Notes: generated by a model not told the origin, from the letters alone. A DNA stretch of 64,000 bases from Certhia americana (GCA_018697195.1 CM031866.1:6671907-6735906), one strand, 5' to 3'; shown: positions 14,401 to 29,467, counted from the stretch's first letter. Program-made: numbers and translations.

Positions 14401-15265
14401 ACCTGTGGCTTGTGTTGTTAGCAGTGGGTTACATTCCTGGATGAAGAAAGGTTTCCTCACATCTCCATTGCTCACTGGGATTTAGTAGGAAGATGGGTGG
14501 TGATGACAGTCTGGATGAAGCACAGATAAACACCCCCCTTTGCTGATGAAATGGGGACAGTGTATGCCTGGCTGTGTCACTTGGCACTGAACTGGGATCT
14601 CTCCCTTGAAAGGAGTTGAGCTGTCTATCTTCAAACAAGGAAAAAGGTAAATTATCCTTAGAAGCTCAGAAGAGGGAGCTGCTGCTGCTTCATCACACAA
14701 AGAGTGGGTGCACAGGGAGGGAAGCAGGGTTCATTCTTTTCCTGTCAGAGGCTGTGAGCTGAGAATTTATCCCCAGCTGCTTTCAGACAGAAGCAAGCAC
14801 AGAGTTTTTCACTGTCCATGCAACAAGATGACTGATGCACTGTCAGAGCTTAGTGCAGCTTGACAAGATGCAAACAGTCCTTTTTCCAGGGGATGTGAGT
14901 TACAGGTGCTTGTTTGTTGGAGAATGGTCATTCTTACAGCAATATAAGTATTGCTGGTAGGGCCCAGCCAGCAGCATCTCCTTGGCAGCCTTTGTCCTGG
15001 CAACTCAAGATGCTTTCATTCTCAGCTTGAAGATGTTAACCTTCTGGAACTTTCTGCCTCTTTTACAGAGAAAAGAGAGAATGTCATGCATGTGCTGCCC
15101 CTTCATGGAGGCCACCTGGGATTTTTTGAGGGGTCTGTGCTATTCCCAGAACCTCTTACCTGGATGGATAAGCTTGTGGTACAGTATGCCAATGCCATCT
15201 GCCAGTGGGAGAAGACAAAGCCTCACTGCTCAGATGCTGAGCAGGCTGTGTCTGGCCAGGAGTAA
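2492..15265 (+). CDS. ABHD2: ABHD2, monoacylglycerol lipase / alpha-beta hydrolase 2 (5'-truncated by the window edge)
   Basis: Serine hydrolase of the AB-hydrolase 4 family. In mammals it is a membrane-anchored, progesterone-stimulated 2-arachidonoylglycerol hydrolase of sperm and other cells. Eight coding exons are present: 2492-2667, 3590-3757, 6550-6733, 10223-10315, 11996-12109, 13323-13392, 14113-14197, 15069-15265 (stop TAA 15263-15265). All are bounded by GT-AG and keep phase, giving 361 codons from the Tyr matching human residue 66. The nucleophile elbow GFSLGG is in exon 6550-6733, the acid Asp in NAADDPLVHES (exon 14113-14197), and the catalytic His in PLHGGHLGF (last exon). These are equivalent to human Ser207, Asp345 and His376. 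Identity to human ABHD2 is very high, so the assignment is secure. The missing N-terminus (~65 residues including the transmembrane anchor) lies upstream. Regulation is not visible here because the promoter is outside the window. Confidence 0.97.
3758..15068 (+). other. ABHD2: ABHD2 introns
   Basis: Larger introns run 3758-6549, 6734-10222, 10316-11995, 12110-13322, 13393-14112 and 14198-15068. They are AT-rich unique sequence with short poly-T tracts (for example near 8299 and 8729). I see no convincing repeat, RNA gene or nested gene in them. Short open frames inside them have no resemblance to known proteins. Confidence 0.7.
6550..6733 (+). CDS. ABHD2: ABHD2 exon with nucleophile elbow
   Basis: Encodes the segment from CTWEFGAMVNYIKKTY to CVSVCQGYSAL. 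It includes the GFSLGG elbow that carries the catalytic serine. The acceptor is a T-rich tract ending in AG at 6548-6549, and the donor GT is at 6734-6735. The Gly and Arg codons at its ends are split by introns, as expected from phases 1 and 2. Confidence 0.96.
15069..15265 (+). CDS. ABHD2: ABHD2 last coding exon with catalytic histidine
   Basis: Completes the split Glu codon and encodes KRENVMHVLPLHGGHLGFF and the C-terminal helix, then stops at TAA. The His in LPLHGGHLG is the catalytic base of the triad. The C-terminal tail (SDAEQAVSGQE) diverges from the human tail, as the last residues of this family usually do. Confidence 0.96.
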
Positions 15266-16894
15266 TCGACCCAAAGACTCTGGATCACTTCAGTGTATCT
15301 TCCCCTTTGGGAACATCTTGTTCCCTCACCTGCTGCTTCAGGTTTCCATTCTCCTTGATATCCTATGGCTGGGGTTTGATCACCATGTGTTTTTTCCAAA
15401 ATGGAGTTAAAGCAGATGTTAACATCTGGTCAGAGCCTCTTTGGATGTCCAATCATGTGGATTTGTAATTTACTGCTCTGCTTGAAGAATTGGGTTGCTG
15501 ACTGTAGCTTGTTACAGGGCTACTGCTTGCTTTAATATAGCAGAAGTTTCACATGTCAAAGTCTCTTTACCTGCTGCTCAAAAACTTGATCTGCAGCATT
15601 TATTTAGGTGTAGATGATGGGATAACTGTGGCTCTGTTCTCTGTCTGGGTGCTGGAAAATCCCTGTACCAAGCCACAAGCCAGTGAGTGGTTCAGTCTAT
15701 AAGCCACTACAGTGTGGCTTGGAAAAACAGATCCTTGACTGCAAGTGTAGTGTCAGCTTTGCACCATCTCAAGGGAGACCTTTTAGTACCTAAGAATGCA
15801 CTTGCACAAGTGAATCACTTTAAAAATATTCAACTTTTCCATGCTTGAGCTGTCAGTGGATTGGGGTGGCTTTATGATGGGTCTCCAAGTAGAGAAAAGC
15901 TGCAGCCTGGTAATGCCAGCTAATGTTTCTCTGTGAACATGTTCTCACTCCAGGACCTGATCAGTCACCTTCCTGTCATCTTTGCCTCTTTTTAAATACT
16001 GTTATCTTTTCAGTACTGGATTCTTTCTTTGACCTGGGGCTTTTTAAAGCTGGCTCTGGCTTCCAAGTGGAAACCCGTGATTAAGAATCTGCAGGATTTT
16101 TTCTGTGAGCTCAATTTGTTTGAAAGAATATTTCATGGAGAGCTATTGAACTCTCTTAGGGATTAATTGGTGGGGGGTAGAGTGTATCTATTTAGATTTA
16201 CTCCCCTTATGTCAGGGTAAATAATACCAAAATTCTTCCCATTAGCTTTCAGAGCATCAAGTGGGTTTGAGCCATGTGACTTGCCTTACAGTTGATGTGG
16301 AACTGGATGCCTCCAGCCCTGTGCAACTGAAATGACATCTTTGCATGGCTGACTACTTCCAGATCTGTGTAATGCTGTAGGATTACTGGCTCCAGTAAGA
16401 CACTGGGCTCTTTCTCACTTGAATTTCTTTTCCACAACCAGACATCCCCTTCTAGTTTTAATGTGCAAAGTGTGAAAGCTGTTTGCAGGAAAGCTGGCTA
16501 CTCACCTATGCTTTTCCCTCAAGTGGCAGTTACGGTCTGTGCCAAGATAGTTATTAAAGGAAAGTTGTCCCATGACAATCTGGAGACTGAAACTAGTGGT
16601 AAAAACCTTTTTTTTTTTTCTTCTTTACTGTTTGTTCTGTCAATATTGTAGTGTCATTAATCCATCCTTAGGATTTCTTTATCACAGTGTCAATGAAGTT
16701 CCTTTCCTGTCACATTTCCCTCATCAGCACTTTATTGCTTCAGCCTTGGTCTGTGTTCCAGGCACTTTAATTTATAGCTTAAGGGTGAAACAAGCTGCAA
16801 GACTTCAGTCTGGTAACAACAAACCAGGGGAACAAGCCTTTTGGACTGCCCTGTCCCTGAACTTCAGTAGATTGAGAAGGTGGGATTTCATTTT

Positions 16895-16900
16895 AATAAA
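16895..16900 (+). terminator. ABHD2: AATAAA, candidate proximal poly(A) signal of ABHD2
   Basis: Canonical hexamer about 1.6 kb downstream of the ABHD2 stop. It would give a shorter 3'UTR. Use of the site is inferred from sequence only. Confidence 0.4.
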
Positions 16901-19880
16901 GCAATAATTAACTCTTGTAGCAAAGGTGCATTGTCATATCAGGATATTCCTTTCATTTGCCTTAGGCCAAACACCTTGGCCTGCAATCCACGATGAACTG
17001 TGGATATCTGCACGCTCTCCTAGTTAGTAAATTTGGGCTTCTTTTTTTCTTCAAAGAGAAGATGAAACTAAGTAAAGCTGCAGCAAGATTTGGCTGTGCT
17101 TGTGGCTGTTCCTTAAGAACTATTTTAGGGCATCAGTTAGCAAGGATATTCTTAGCTGATGGATATCTTGTCTCTGTTGTTATGCTCTTATTCATACTGC
17201 ATCACTAAAGTATGTCATAAAAGACATTTCAGGTTTTTTGCTTAAGTAGTGTTCATGTAATATTCATTGGGTATGACTTAAATATCTTCTCGCTTCAGCA
17301 GAAGTGGAGTGTAAACAACACATGTACACATCAAATAGATACAGTATAAATTTAGGTGTCTACGTCTCCCAAAATGAGGTGAGCAACTGGGCAGTTCTCA
17401 AAGCAGCAGGAGCTATAGCTTTGTCTAATCAAGTAGAGATTTTTCGTTAAACTTGGAGAGCCTTTCTGAGGAGTACTCCTTCCTGCCCCACAACCCAAGC
17501 CTTCATACTTCAGAAGTGCCAATGCTGTGGAATTTCTGAAACTCTCAACTACAGGGTCTCTGTCTTGCTCCTTTGCCCTGTTTTTGCACTTGAATCTAAA
17601 ACTGTTCAAATCACTTGTGACTTGACAGAGTCTGGCTTCTTTGGGGAAGGGCAACTTCTGTTGTGGCTTTTTTGTGCAAGGTTTCTGGAGCATGAGGTTC
17701 AGCTTATTAAGCCTGTAGGTGGAAGCAGTGTAAAAAAAAAAACCTATTCTCTTCATGTCAACAAATTTGATGCTTCTTTCAGAGCAAGACTTACAGCACT
17801 CACTTAAAGGTCTTGGGGAACTAGGAAAGGAGAGAATTAAGCTGCAGTTCATGTTACCTAAAGACTTTTAAATTATGTATTAAATCTTGCTACTGACAAT
17901 GATGGGTAATTGATACCTAGTGACACATGGGATTTTGTCTAGTCCTAATCTGAAATAATTTATCTCTCAAAATAAGGAATACTAGTCCTGTTATGTGGGC
18001 AGGTGGTTTTTATTTGCCCAGTGAACCCAGCCTTAAATGCAATCTGAATTTTTCAGTCTTAGAGGTGAAGTCTTTCATCTGTTGTTGAAACACATGAGGC
18101 TGCTGAAGTGTGCACTTTTAGATCATTGCAGTGTGGTCTGATAGAGCAGTTCAAGATTACAACATGGTGAATCTGACATGTGCTCTGCTTAGTTTCAAAC
18201 TGGGATTAGAAAAATCATTAGGAGAGCTCTTCCATGGGTAGTCTCGTGGTAAACACACCTTCCCCATCACTGAATGTAAGTAGCACTTGAACATGAACCC
18301 TGAGGACCCTCTCAATCAGACAGCAAGTTGCAGAACTATTACTCTTTGATGGTTAGGCTGGTCCAACCATCACCTTTGCCATTTTTCTGGAGATATCTGA
18401 AGATTGTAAATAAGCAGCTCAGACTTGCTCTGACTGAACACAAGGAACTTCAGCTTCCACTGTAAGAGCTCTGCCAGAATTTTTAGTTGTCCCTTTTTTA
18501 GCTTCTAAATCAAGGTGTTTTTAGGTGGGTCTGGCAGTGTTGTAGTTGCACTGTAAAGGCAAACACTTGAACTTCCCTGCTATCCTTTTCCTGAGTGTTT
18601 TTCTGCAGTTCTTGTTTATGAAAATATGGGTTACAAAGACAGGGCATTAAGTAAAAATGTTGGGAACTATTAACTCCAGTACTGAATTTAGCCAAGCTAC
18701 CTGTGTGTCATCTGTCCTGGGTCTGTCACAAGTTCCTAGACCACAGCCCTTTGACACGTGGTGCCTTGTCCTTTTCCTCCTCCCTTGACATCAGCATATC
18801 TAGAGACTTCAGTAACAGCTCTGTCAGAGTGTTTGGGGCTTTGCTTTTTGGTAAATGAATTTTCAGACACTATGACTGAGACACATTGGTGATGCACACT
18901 GTACAACTGAGTGCTGACTTAAAGGACCTTTGTGGGCAGCCTACAACTGGCTACAGTCAATTTCAGCACTTACAATAACAATGTATATAAGCAGTGGATC
19001 ACTTTCTACTCCTCTAGCAGTAAGAATTGAGTCATAGAAGCAGGGTTTGCTTTGCTTACTGTGTTACTTGTTATCCTGCAATCCCAAAGTCTTTGTGTCT
19101 GTTAACACTCCAGCAGCATAGCTGGAGGTAGATTGCTCAAGTGTCTACATCTCAAAGGAAAGAGCAGAGAGTACCATCTTCAGGACTTAATTGCCAGTTT
19201 AGTCACCTGGATTGCTCCCAACTTTTTCTGGAAAGGCTGTGCTTGTCTGGAGCTTACTAAAATTCTTCAGTCTTTTTTCATGAGAGGAGGCCTGAGCCTT
19301 GTGCTGCCTGTGTAAGTAATTTGTTGTAAAGAACATCTTGCTTCTGGCTTTAGTCATATTCCAAGTGTCCATATCTCTTATGTGGGTCAGTTCATTTGGG
19401 AAGGTGCTGGAGCCACAGTGACTCAAACCAGCATCTCTTTCATGGCTTCCAGGTAAAAAACAAACAGCCTTTCTTGGTGTGAGGACTTTACAATTTTTCT
19501 CCAAGCTTAGAATGCCTCAGAGCAGCACCAGCCCAAGGGAGGGTGCCCTGTTACTGTGCCCTCTTCTCCCTGGGAGTGGGAATGACACTGGCCTGGACTT
19601 CGTCAGCTGTTAGGGGAGCTTAGGCACAAGTGACATCAATGAGTCAAAGCAGTTGCCAGCTTTCCATGCTGTGCTGGAAAGGTTTCTGGAGTTATCCTGA
19701 ACATCTGTACAAGGTGGCCCAAAGCCCTTTTGCTTTGGTCTGACTGACAAGCTTCTGTTGTAATCAAAGTTCTTGCCTGACCCAAGAGGACATACAGAAT
19801 TTCTTTCTAGGATCTCCACTACAGTTCTGCTGGGATGTTTGTTGACCCTTCTCATGGTCCCTGCCAACTGGAAAGTCTTT

Positions 19881-19919
19881 AAAATAAAAAAAAAAAAAGG
19901 AAAGAAAAAAAAAAAAAAC
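19881..19919 (+). repeat. A-rich low-complexity tract
   Basis: Nearly uninterrupted adenines with an embedded AATAAA (19883-19888), inside the probable ABHD2 3'UTR. In oligo-dT primed cDNA this would be prone to internal priming, so apparent transcript ends here should be treated with caution. Confidence 0.8.
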
Positions 19920-20538
19920 AAACCCATTTGTATTTGATATAACCAAATCCTACTGCTTTACCCAAGTCAACATCTTTCCAAAGGGGCATATTTTCTTGTT
20001 ATGGTACATGACAGCTTGACTGTAATTTCTAGTGACAGATCTGTAGCCATTCTTTTTGGGAAAGCATAACCTCTTCCTCTGAAAGTTCCTAGTCAAAAAG
20101 GTGTGCAAAGAACTTGGGAAGAGGAGACCTTGTGCCCTTGTTTTTCTCATGCACCTGTTTTAGAACAGGCACAGTGACTTCCAGTGTTCTTAGTGAGCAG
20201 TTGACTATGAAAATATTTTCAATTTGACAAAATTATATTCTGTAACTATCTCTAAATGCTGCCCTGAAGAAGCATGTATACTGAGACACCCTCCCTGCTG
20301 CCATGTTCTGAGTCAGATTCTCTGGAGCTGAGAGCTGCAGGGGAGATGATTTGCAACTAGCAATGCAATTTTTCTATATCTGCTGATGTTTACCTTTAAA
20401 ATTATATATAAATATATATAAAACTGTCCTTGATTTTTTTTCTTTAATTTTTGTTCTTTGTGTGGCGTAAAATGGAAGTCATTGCAAAACAAAATGTAAT
20501 TTTGTTATCTTTGATTCAGTGGGGTTTCTTTATTTAAA

Positions 20539-20544
20539 AATAAA
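20539..20544 (+). terminator. ABHD2: AATAAA, candidate distal poly(A) signal of ABHD2
   Basis: Canonical hexamer followed within about 40 bases by a GT-rich element (around 20575-20590). It is the last plausible plus-strand signal before the ABHD2-RLBP1 spacer. Confidence 0.55.
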
Positions 20545-20570
20545 GGACTTATTGAAGTCAGTGCTACATC

Positions 20571-22529
20571 TAGTGACTGTGTGTGAAGTTCCATGTGTTG
20601 GCAGAGGCTCAGTCCTCCCTGAGGCCCAGCTTGGGGAGCTGGCTGGGTGCAAGGTGATTACAAGCACTCGTGGTGCTCGAGCCTTTCCTGGTTGCTTTTT
20701 GTCTTGGGCCAAGGAGAGATCTTTGATGCCACTCTGGTGGAGAATGGGTATAGCATTGGCTTAAAAAACATACCTGCCATGAAACTACTGAAAATTATTT
20801 TTGCCAGTAGAATAGAACATCTGGGTTTTTTCCCCAATGCGAGAGCAAGTGCATTTCCTAATCTTTCTTTATGTTGGCAGAAGAAACACAAACCAGCATC
20901 TCTGGCCAGGACAGTGACATCTTCAAGCCTAGGGCATACAGAAGCCCTGCCAAAAGCACTGACCTGACCCTAACAACTCCCCAGTGTGTGGTTTATTGTC
21001 TACAGCCCAAGGGAAAGAGTTGTGGAGGGTAACTGGGACTGGTGACCTGCTGGGGTAGCTGGACTGGGTGCAGCTGGATGGGCTTCATCTGTAACTTATT
21101 GGCCATTGTGAATTAGTTGTTAGATCCACTTCAAAACTCCTTCCTGCCTTGGTCAGTCACCCAGCTCCCAGCTGTGCTGTGCTCTGTCTACCCATCAAAG
21201 CAAGCTCCTAGCTGACAATTTGTCCCAGAGTGGTGACCACAGGCACCTCCCAAGAGCTGTGACTCTCCCAGTCCAAATCCCAGAGGCAGCAATGTGATAC
21301 TCCTGTCTGTGTGGATGGGTTCTTTCCCTCTTGTTCTGTTTCCACAAGCTGCAGTTGCTCTTCCTCCCAGGCCAGCTGTGCTGTTGTGTTTGCACTGGCC
21401 TGATGGTTGCAGGCTTGTCCCAAGTGGTTTCCTTGGGATGGCTCCAGGTACAGAAAAGAGCCAAGGCACTGGAGAGGTGCCTTTTGCTCTGTCTCTGGAA
21501 TCTTGCACAAGGTTGGCACAGCCTCAGGCTTTGGGACTCGCCATGCATGGATTCACCAAGCAGCTGAGGCAGGAGCAAACACACCGAACCCCAGACTGGC
21601 CCCATCCTCCCTGTGGCTTCAGGGCTGATGTCCTGTTTGGTTTGAGCCTGAGCCAGTGCCCTGATGAATGTGGCTCTTGTCAGCACCTTCCACCTCAGCC
21701 AGCTTCAGGTGGGGAGCTGATCTGGCTGATGAAAAGGATCTGTGTGGAGCTGGGAGGGGGGACAGGACACACTGTGGGACCAAGCTCAGGGAGAAGGTAA
21801 CCTGGGCACAGACCAGGAAGTTCTTCCTCTCTGAGCCCTGCTGCTGGCCAAGGGAGGATCTGGTCTGGGAATGAGTGTCCAATTGGCTTTTTGGAGGAGA
21901 TGCCTGGTACATGAACCAGAACAGACTCTCTTGCCTGGGAAAGCTACTTATGCCTCCCTCCTCCCCACCTGAGCAAGGTGTAATTAGTGCCAGGTGCACC
22001 TTGTTTGCTGCACAGGTACCATCCTTTGCTCTCCATGGTGACTTGGTGGGGCTTCTTTGACTGAGCTCCCTTTCACAGTGCAGTGGTAGGAGAAACAACT
22101 GTGCTGAGGCTTTTGAAGGATTTAGGAGGGTACATTCTGCTTGTCTTTCAATTGTTTTGTGATTGAAATCCATCTCCTATTCTCAGTGGCTACTGAAGCT
22201 TCTATTCTCCTCCCTGCCCAAGCAGGAATTAGGCAAAGACAGCTCCACCTGGGACCCTGGTTGGGGTTTTGTTTGCATCTGTTTTCTCTTCCCTGGTTAG
22301 TTAGAGTAGTTAGAAGAACTGGGGACTCTTTTTCGTGCAAAAACAGGACTTGATCTGGAATGCAGGGAGGATGAAGATGGGCAGTTCCTTAGTCCTGGTG
22401 CCAAAGTGTAGTCAGTGATGAGGGGACGGGGGTCTCCTGCCAAACACAGGCACTCCTGGTCTCCTTAGAACCACCAACGCTGCCAGTGCCCAAAAAGCTG
22501 TGCCCCTGTTCCTGACCATGAGGGACGGC
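20571..22529. other. ABHD2-RLBP1 intergenic spacer
   Basis: About 2 kb between two convergent genes. It has higher GC than the ABHD2 3'UTR and a few open frames of 100-180 codons on both strands, none resembling a known protein. I see no clear repeat, RNA gene or regulatory motif. Confidence 0.6.
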
Positions 22530-22860
22530 AGAGTTGTGCTGTTAAACACTTTATTTCTCCCTCACTGTAGCCCTCCCTTCCCAGAGCAGGCACTCTCCTG
22601 TCCTCTCCTTCCAGCTCCAGGAAATGCTGTGGGAGAGGGCTGGCAGCCTCCTTTCTCCACAGGCTCCAGAGGGAAGGATGCTGTGCCTTGGAGGGACAGC
22701 CCACTGCCTGGAGTGGGGACAGGAGGGGCAGGCGTGGAGCAACGCGCCTGGGGCGCCTCAGCACGAGCAGTCACTCAACCAATGCTACAGGAGGGAGGTG
22801 GCTGGGGTTAGAGGGCCACCTCTGGTGCTGTGGTACAGGGGAGGGCAGCAGGCTCCTGCT
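22530..22860 (-). other. RLBP1: RLBP1 3' untranslated region
   Basis: Short 3'UTR running leftward from the RLBP1 stop (22861-22863). A minus-strand AATAAA at 22550-22555 should set the transcript end near 22530. Confidence 0.65.
22550..22555 (-). terminator. RLBP1: RLBP1 poly(A) signal AATAAA
   Basis: Reads TTTATT on the plus strand, 306 bases beyond the RLBP1 stop codon. It is the first canonical hexamer downstream of the gene. Confidence 0.65.
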
Positions 22861-26678
<3,818 letters not shown>

Positions 26679-26690
<12 letters not shown>

Positions 26691-26722
26691 GCTGTCCTCT
26701 GTCTTCTGTCAGCAGCAGGACA
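26679..26722 (-). CDS. RLBP1: RLBP1 exon with start codon (32 nt of 5'UTR plus MSAV)
   Basis: Acceptor CTCTGCCAG ends at 26723. The exon then carries a short leader, the ATG at 26688-26690 and just four codons (MSAV) before donor GTGAGT. The frame continues in 26313-26441 with TGTFRIV, matching the conserved RLBP1 N-terminus. Coding part is 26679-26690. Confidence 0.9.
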
Positions 26723-27511
26723 CTGGCAGAGGGAAGGAGGAATCAGCATGGATCCAAACGGTCTCCACAGCCTCCTTTATGCCCCATTCCCTGCCCATCT
26801 TTCACAGATGGGGGCAGAAGTGAGGACACCCCCAACCCTCCTCAGCTCCATCATCTACTGCTTGCATCTCTGCCTGCCCAAGGAGGCTGAGCAGTCTGGA
26901 GAAACACCAGGGATGTTTGCAAAAGCAGCTTAAAAATCTGTGTATTGATCATCTGATACCTCCATGTTTTTCCCACTCTGCCTTTCCTCTTTGGGCTGGG
27001 GGCATCTCAGCCTGCGCTCACCCAGCACTATTTGGTCTCAGGCCACCTTCACATGGCCAGAGTATCCATCTTTGGCCAGGCAGCCAGCCCAGCCTTTTAT
27101 TTCTACTACCAAAATACTTATCCCCGAAGTATTTCCCAAACTCTCAAGTCTCACTGCTCTACCAGCTGCAAGGCTGGACTATAAACCTCTCAGCATCTTT
27201 CCAACACAGTCTGGGTGAAACACCTTGTTCCCATCCATGAGGAGGAGGGCTGCCTTCATCCTGCCTCCAGCATCTGCCCCTGCCTGGCTGAAGCACCATC
27301 TCCAAGCCCAGGCTCTGTGAGGGATGTTTGGCTCCAGCTCAACCATTTCCCAGAGACATCCTCTTTCTCTCCACTCCCTGGGAAAGGGAAAGGCGTCCCC
27401 TTGTCCCAGGTACTAAAACCAATTCAAGCTCTGGAGGTGCCAGGTTGAGTGAGGGCTGGATGATGGTCTTCAATGCAGTTCTTTCAGTTGAAAAATGTCC
27501 TGGATACTCAC

Positions 27512-27600
27512 CAGGAAGAGGAAAAGCTGAGCTGTCCTCAGAAGGTCAGCGCACAGAGCTGAGATGGATGCAGGGATGGCGAGGCCGGAGTGGAGCAGCA
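27512..27600 (-). other. RLBP1: RLBP1 probable non-coding first exon (right boundary approximate)
   Basis: On the minus strand a strong donor (CTCTTCCTG followed by GTGAGTAT) lies at 27512/27511, 789 bp upstream of the ATG exon. Mammalian RLBP1 has an untranslated first exon, so this donor is the best candidate for its end. The transcription start is not determined; the right boundary given is a guess. Confidence 0.4.
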
Positions 27601-27638
27601 AGGAAGCCGGGCGAAAGCTTTGTAGAGTCACCGGGTTG

Positions 27639-27645
27639 GGATTAG
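27639..27645 (-). promoter_or_regulatory. RLBP1: CTAATCC OTX2/CRX-type homeodomain site upstream of RLBP1
   Basis: Perfect match on the minus strand to the K50 homeodomain consensus used by OTX2 and CRX. It lies just upstream of the inferred first exon of a gene expressed in RPE and retina. A TAATTA core at 27679-27684 is nearby. Function is inferred from position and motif. Confidence 0.4.
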
Positions 27646-28084
27646 ACCGTCACAAGGCATCAACTCACTGCAGCTTTGTAATTAAGTCAGCCCAGCCCAG
27701 GAAAGAAACCCCATTAAAACATTACAAAAGGCAGCTGAGGAGAGGGAAGGAGGGAGCTGGGGCTCCACCACCAGCCGGAGCGTGCGTGGAGAGGCGGGCT
27801 GGATGCCGGACCCGATTAACAAAGTATAAAAGCTCCTTGTTGTGTAACTCGCTCATTAGCACGGGGCAGGGGCAGAGGCAGGTGGTGGGCAGCCTGCCAT
27901 CCCAGCCTGCTCCCTGGGCTGAGCAGGACAGGTCTCTTCCCCAGCTTCTGCCCCAAAAACCCTGGCAACGTCCTGCTGTGAATTTGGCCGTGTGGGCAGG
28001 GTCCGGCTGCAGGGATGGGTCTGTGGCAGAGGATACTCCTGGGGCTCTCCAATTCCTCCTCTACGAGACCTCCCAAACCAGCAT

Positions 28085-28094
28085 CCATATAAGG
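28085..28094. promoter_or_regulatory. Perfect CArG box (CCATATAAGG)
   Basis: Exact match to the SRF consensus CC(A/T)6GG. It lies about 0.5 kb upstream of the inferred RLBP1 first exon and 1.75 kb upstream of the FANCI start. No supporting partner site was identified. Confidence 0.35.
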
Positions 28095-28111
28095 TCCCTT
28101 TCAGCTTAAAG

Positions 28112-28132
28112 AAAAAAAAAAAAAAAAAAAAA
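28112..28132. repeat. Poly(A) run of 21
   Basis: Uninterrupted adenines in intergenic DNA. No retroelement body is recognisable upstream, so the source is unclear. Length is likely polymorphic. Confidence 0.9.
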
Positions 28133-29165
28133 GACACGGGCATAATTTCTACAATGCCCTCAAGTGATGATTATCCACTCAGAGCTCTGGGAACTTGAAC
28201 CCATTCCACCCCCAGGGAAATGCCACAGACATATAAGGGAGGGGAGCCCTGGGATGTGGGAGAAAGGAAGGTGAGTCATTGGGTTCAGTAGGATGGCAAA
28301 ATGGGTTTTCTGGGATGCCCCAGCATTCTGAAGCTACACAGGGCAGGAGAGCCCTTGCAGCCTTAATTCTTTGGGTCAAGGGTTGTGGGAGCTGGGTGAA
28401 GATGTGGTGAGGATGGAGCTGTGCTCAAGCCCAGGAGAGGAGCTTGGCCAGGCTCTTACAATGTTGGGGATTTTGGGGAGGTGGCAGGGCCAGGCTAAGC
28501 ACCACAGCAGGGCTGAAGGGGCTTACACAAGGCATGTTTTGTAATGCCTCTGGGATTTACGGATTTGGTTTCCACACAGGGCTGTCCTTCGAGTGGAGCT
28601 GAGACCCCGATGGGAGGGAGGAGGAAGGCACGAGACTCCAGATGAAAGGCAGGGGTGCAGCTGAGGGAAACTTCGGACCTGTGCCAAACCCTGAGCAATA
28701 CTGCTGTGGCCAGAGGCACTGCAAACTGCTCTTCAGAGGAGACCCCCAACTCTCCCATCCCCTTTCCACACCAGCCCTGGTGCAAGGCTCAGCTGCCTCC
28801 TACAGCTCGTTGGACCTTTGTGTGCAGCTCAGTGCATAACAGGGGTACATCATCAGCATGGGGTTTCCCAAATAGACCCAAAAATGCTCTTTTGGGGTGC
28901 CAGAGAGAACCTGTGATCCCTGGGCCACAGGGGCATCCAGGCCAGCATGAAATAGTGTGAAAAAACCAGGTGAAGTGGTTTTGCAGAGATGTGTACAACC
29001 CCTGCCATCATGAAGTGTGTGTTTTGCTCTGGGTAAACGGGTCTCAAAGGGGACCCACCCTGATGTACTGTGACTGAGCCCACAGTGCATCTCTCTCCCA
29101 GGTCTGGCTATCCCCCTCCCCATGTCAAACCCGCTCCCCATGCCCAGCAGCATCAACTCCTGCTC

Positions 29166-29430
29166 CACGTGAGCACGGGGCTTGCGAAAGCTCCCACGCT
29201 GTGCTGGCACCGGATCCTTTGGCCAAATCCCGCTGCTTAAAGGCGGGCTACACCTCCTGGTACGCTAAAGGCCAGCCCTCGTGTCCCCCGGAATTAAGGG
29301 GTTTACTCCAATGTATCTGAACCCCACGTGGGTGGCACTCGCTGCTGAGGCGGAGTGGCCCTGAATGGGCACTTTGTGCCAAATGTCCCGGTACCCCCGG
29401 CTGCCCACCCACGTGTCCGCACCCCACGTG
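29166..29430. promoter_or_regulatory. Cluster of four CACGTG E-boxes
   Basis: Palindromic CACGTG occurs at 29166-29171, 29325-29330, 29410-29415 and 29425-29430, four copies in 265 bp. The cluster lies 0.4-0.7 kb upstream of the FANCI start and about 1.6-1.8 kb upstream of RLBP1. Such sites bind USF, MYC/MAX or MITF/TFE factors. Confidence 0.4.
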
Positions 29431-29467
29431 CCCGCACCCCGCTCCGTTAGCTTTTCACGGTGCAGCG

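Larger units (their letters stand above)
15266..20570 (+). other. ABHD2: ABHD2 3' untranslated region (probable)
   Basis: After the stop there is about 5.3 kb of AT-rich sequence without any further exon. It ends in a very AT-rich block (20390-20430) and an AATAAA at 20539-20544, followed by a GT-rich stretch, which is the architecture of a distal polyadenylation site. Mammalian ABHD2 is also known for a 3'UTR of several kilobases. The exact end is inferred. Confidence 0.65.
27646..29467. other. RLBP1-FANCI intergenic region
   Basis: Contains a plus-oriented TATAAAAG at about 27826-27833, a CArG box (28085-28094), a 21-base A run (28112-28132) and four CACGTG boxes (29166-29430). No protein-coding segment is recognisable. 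It is upstream sequence for both divergently oriented genes. Confidence 0.6.

Noticed and set aside
21294..22173. Coding genes in the ABHD2-RLBP1 spacer (ORFs of 168 and 184 codons)
   Set aside because: They overlap on opposite strands, have biased low-information sequence and match no family I know.
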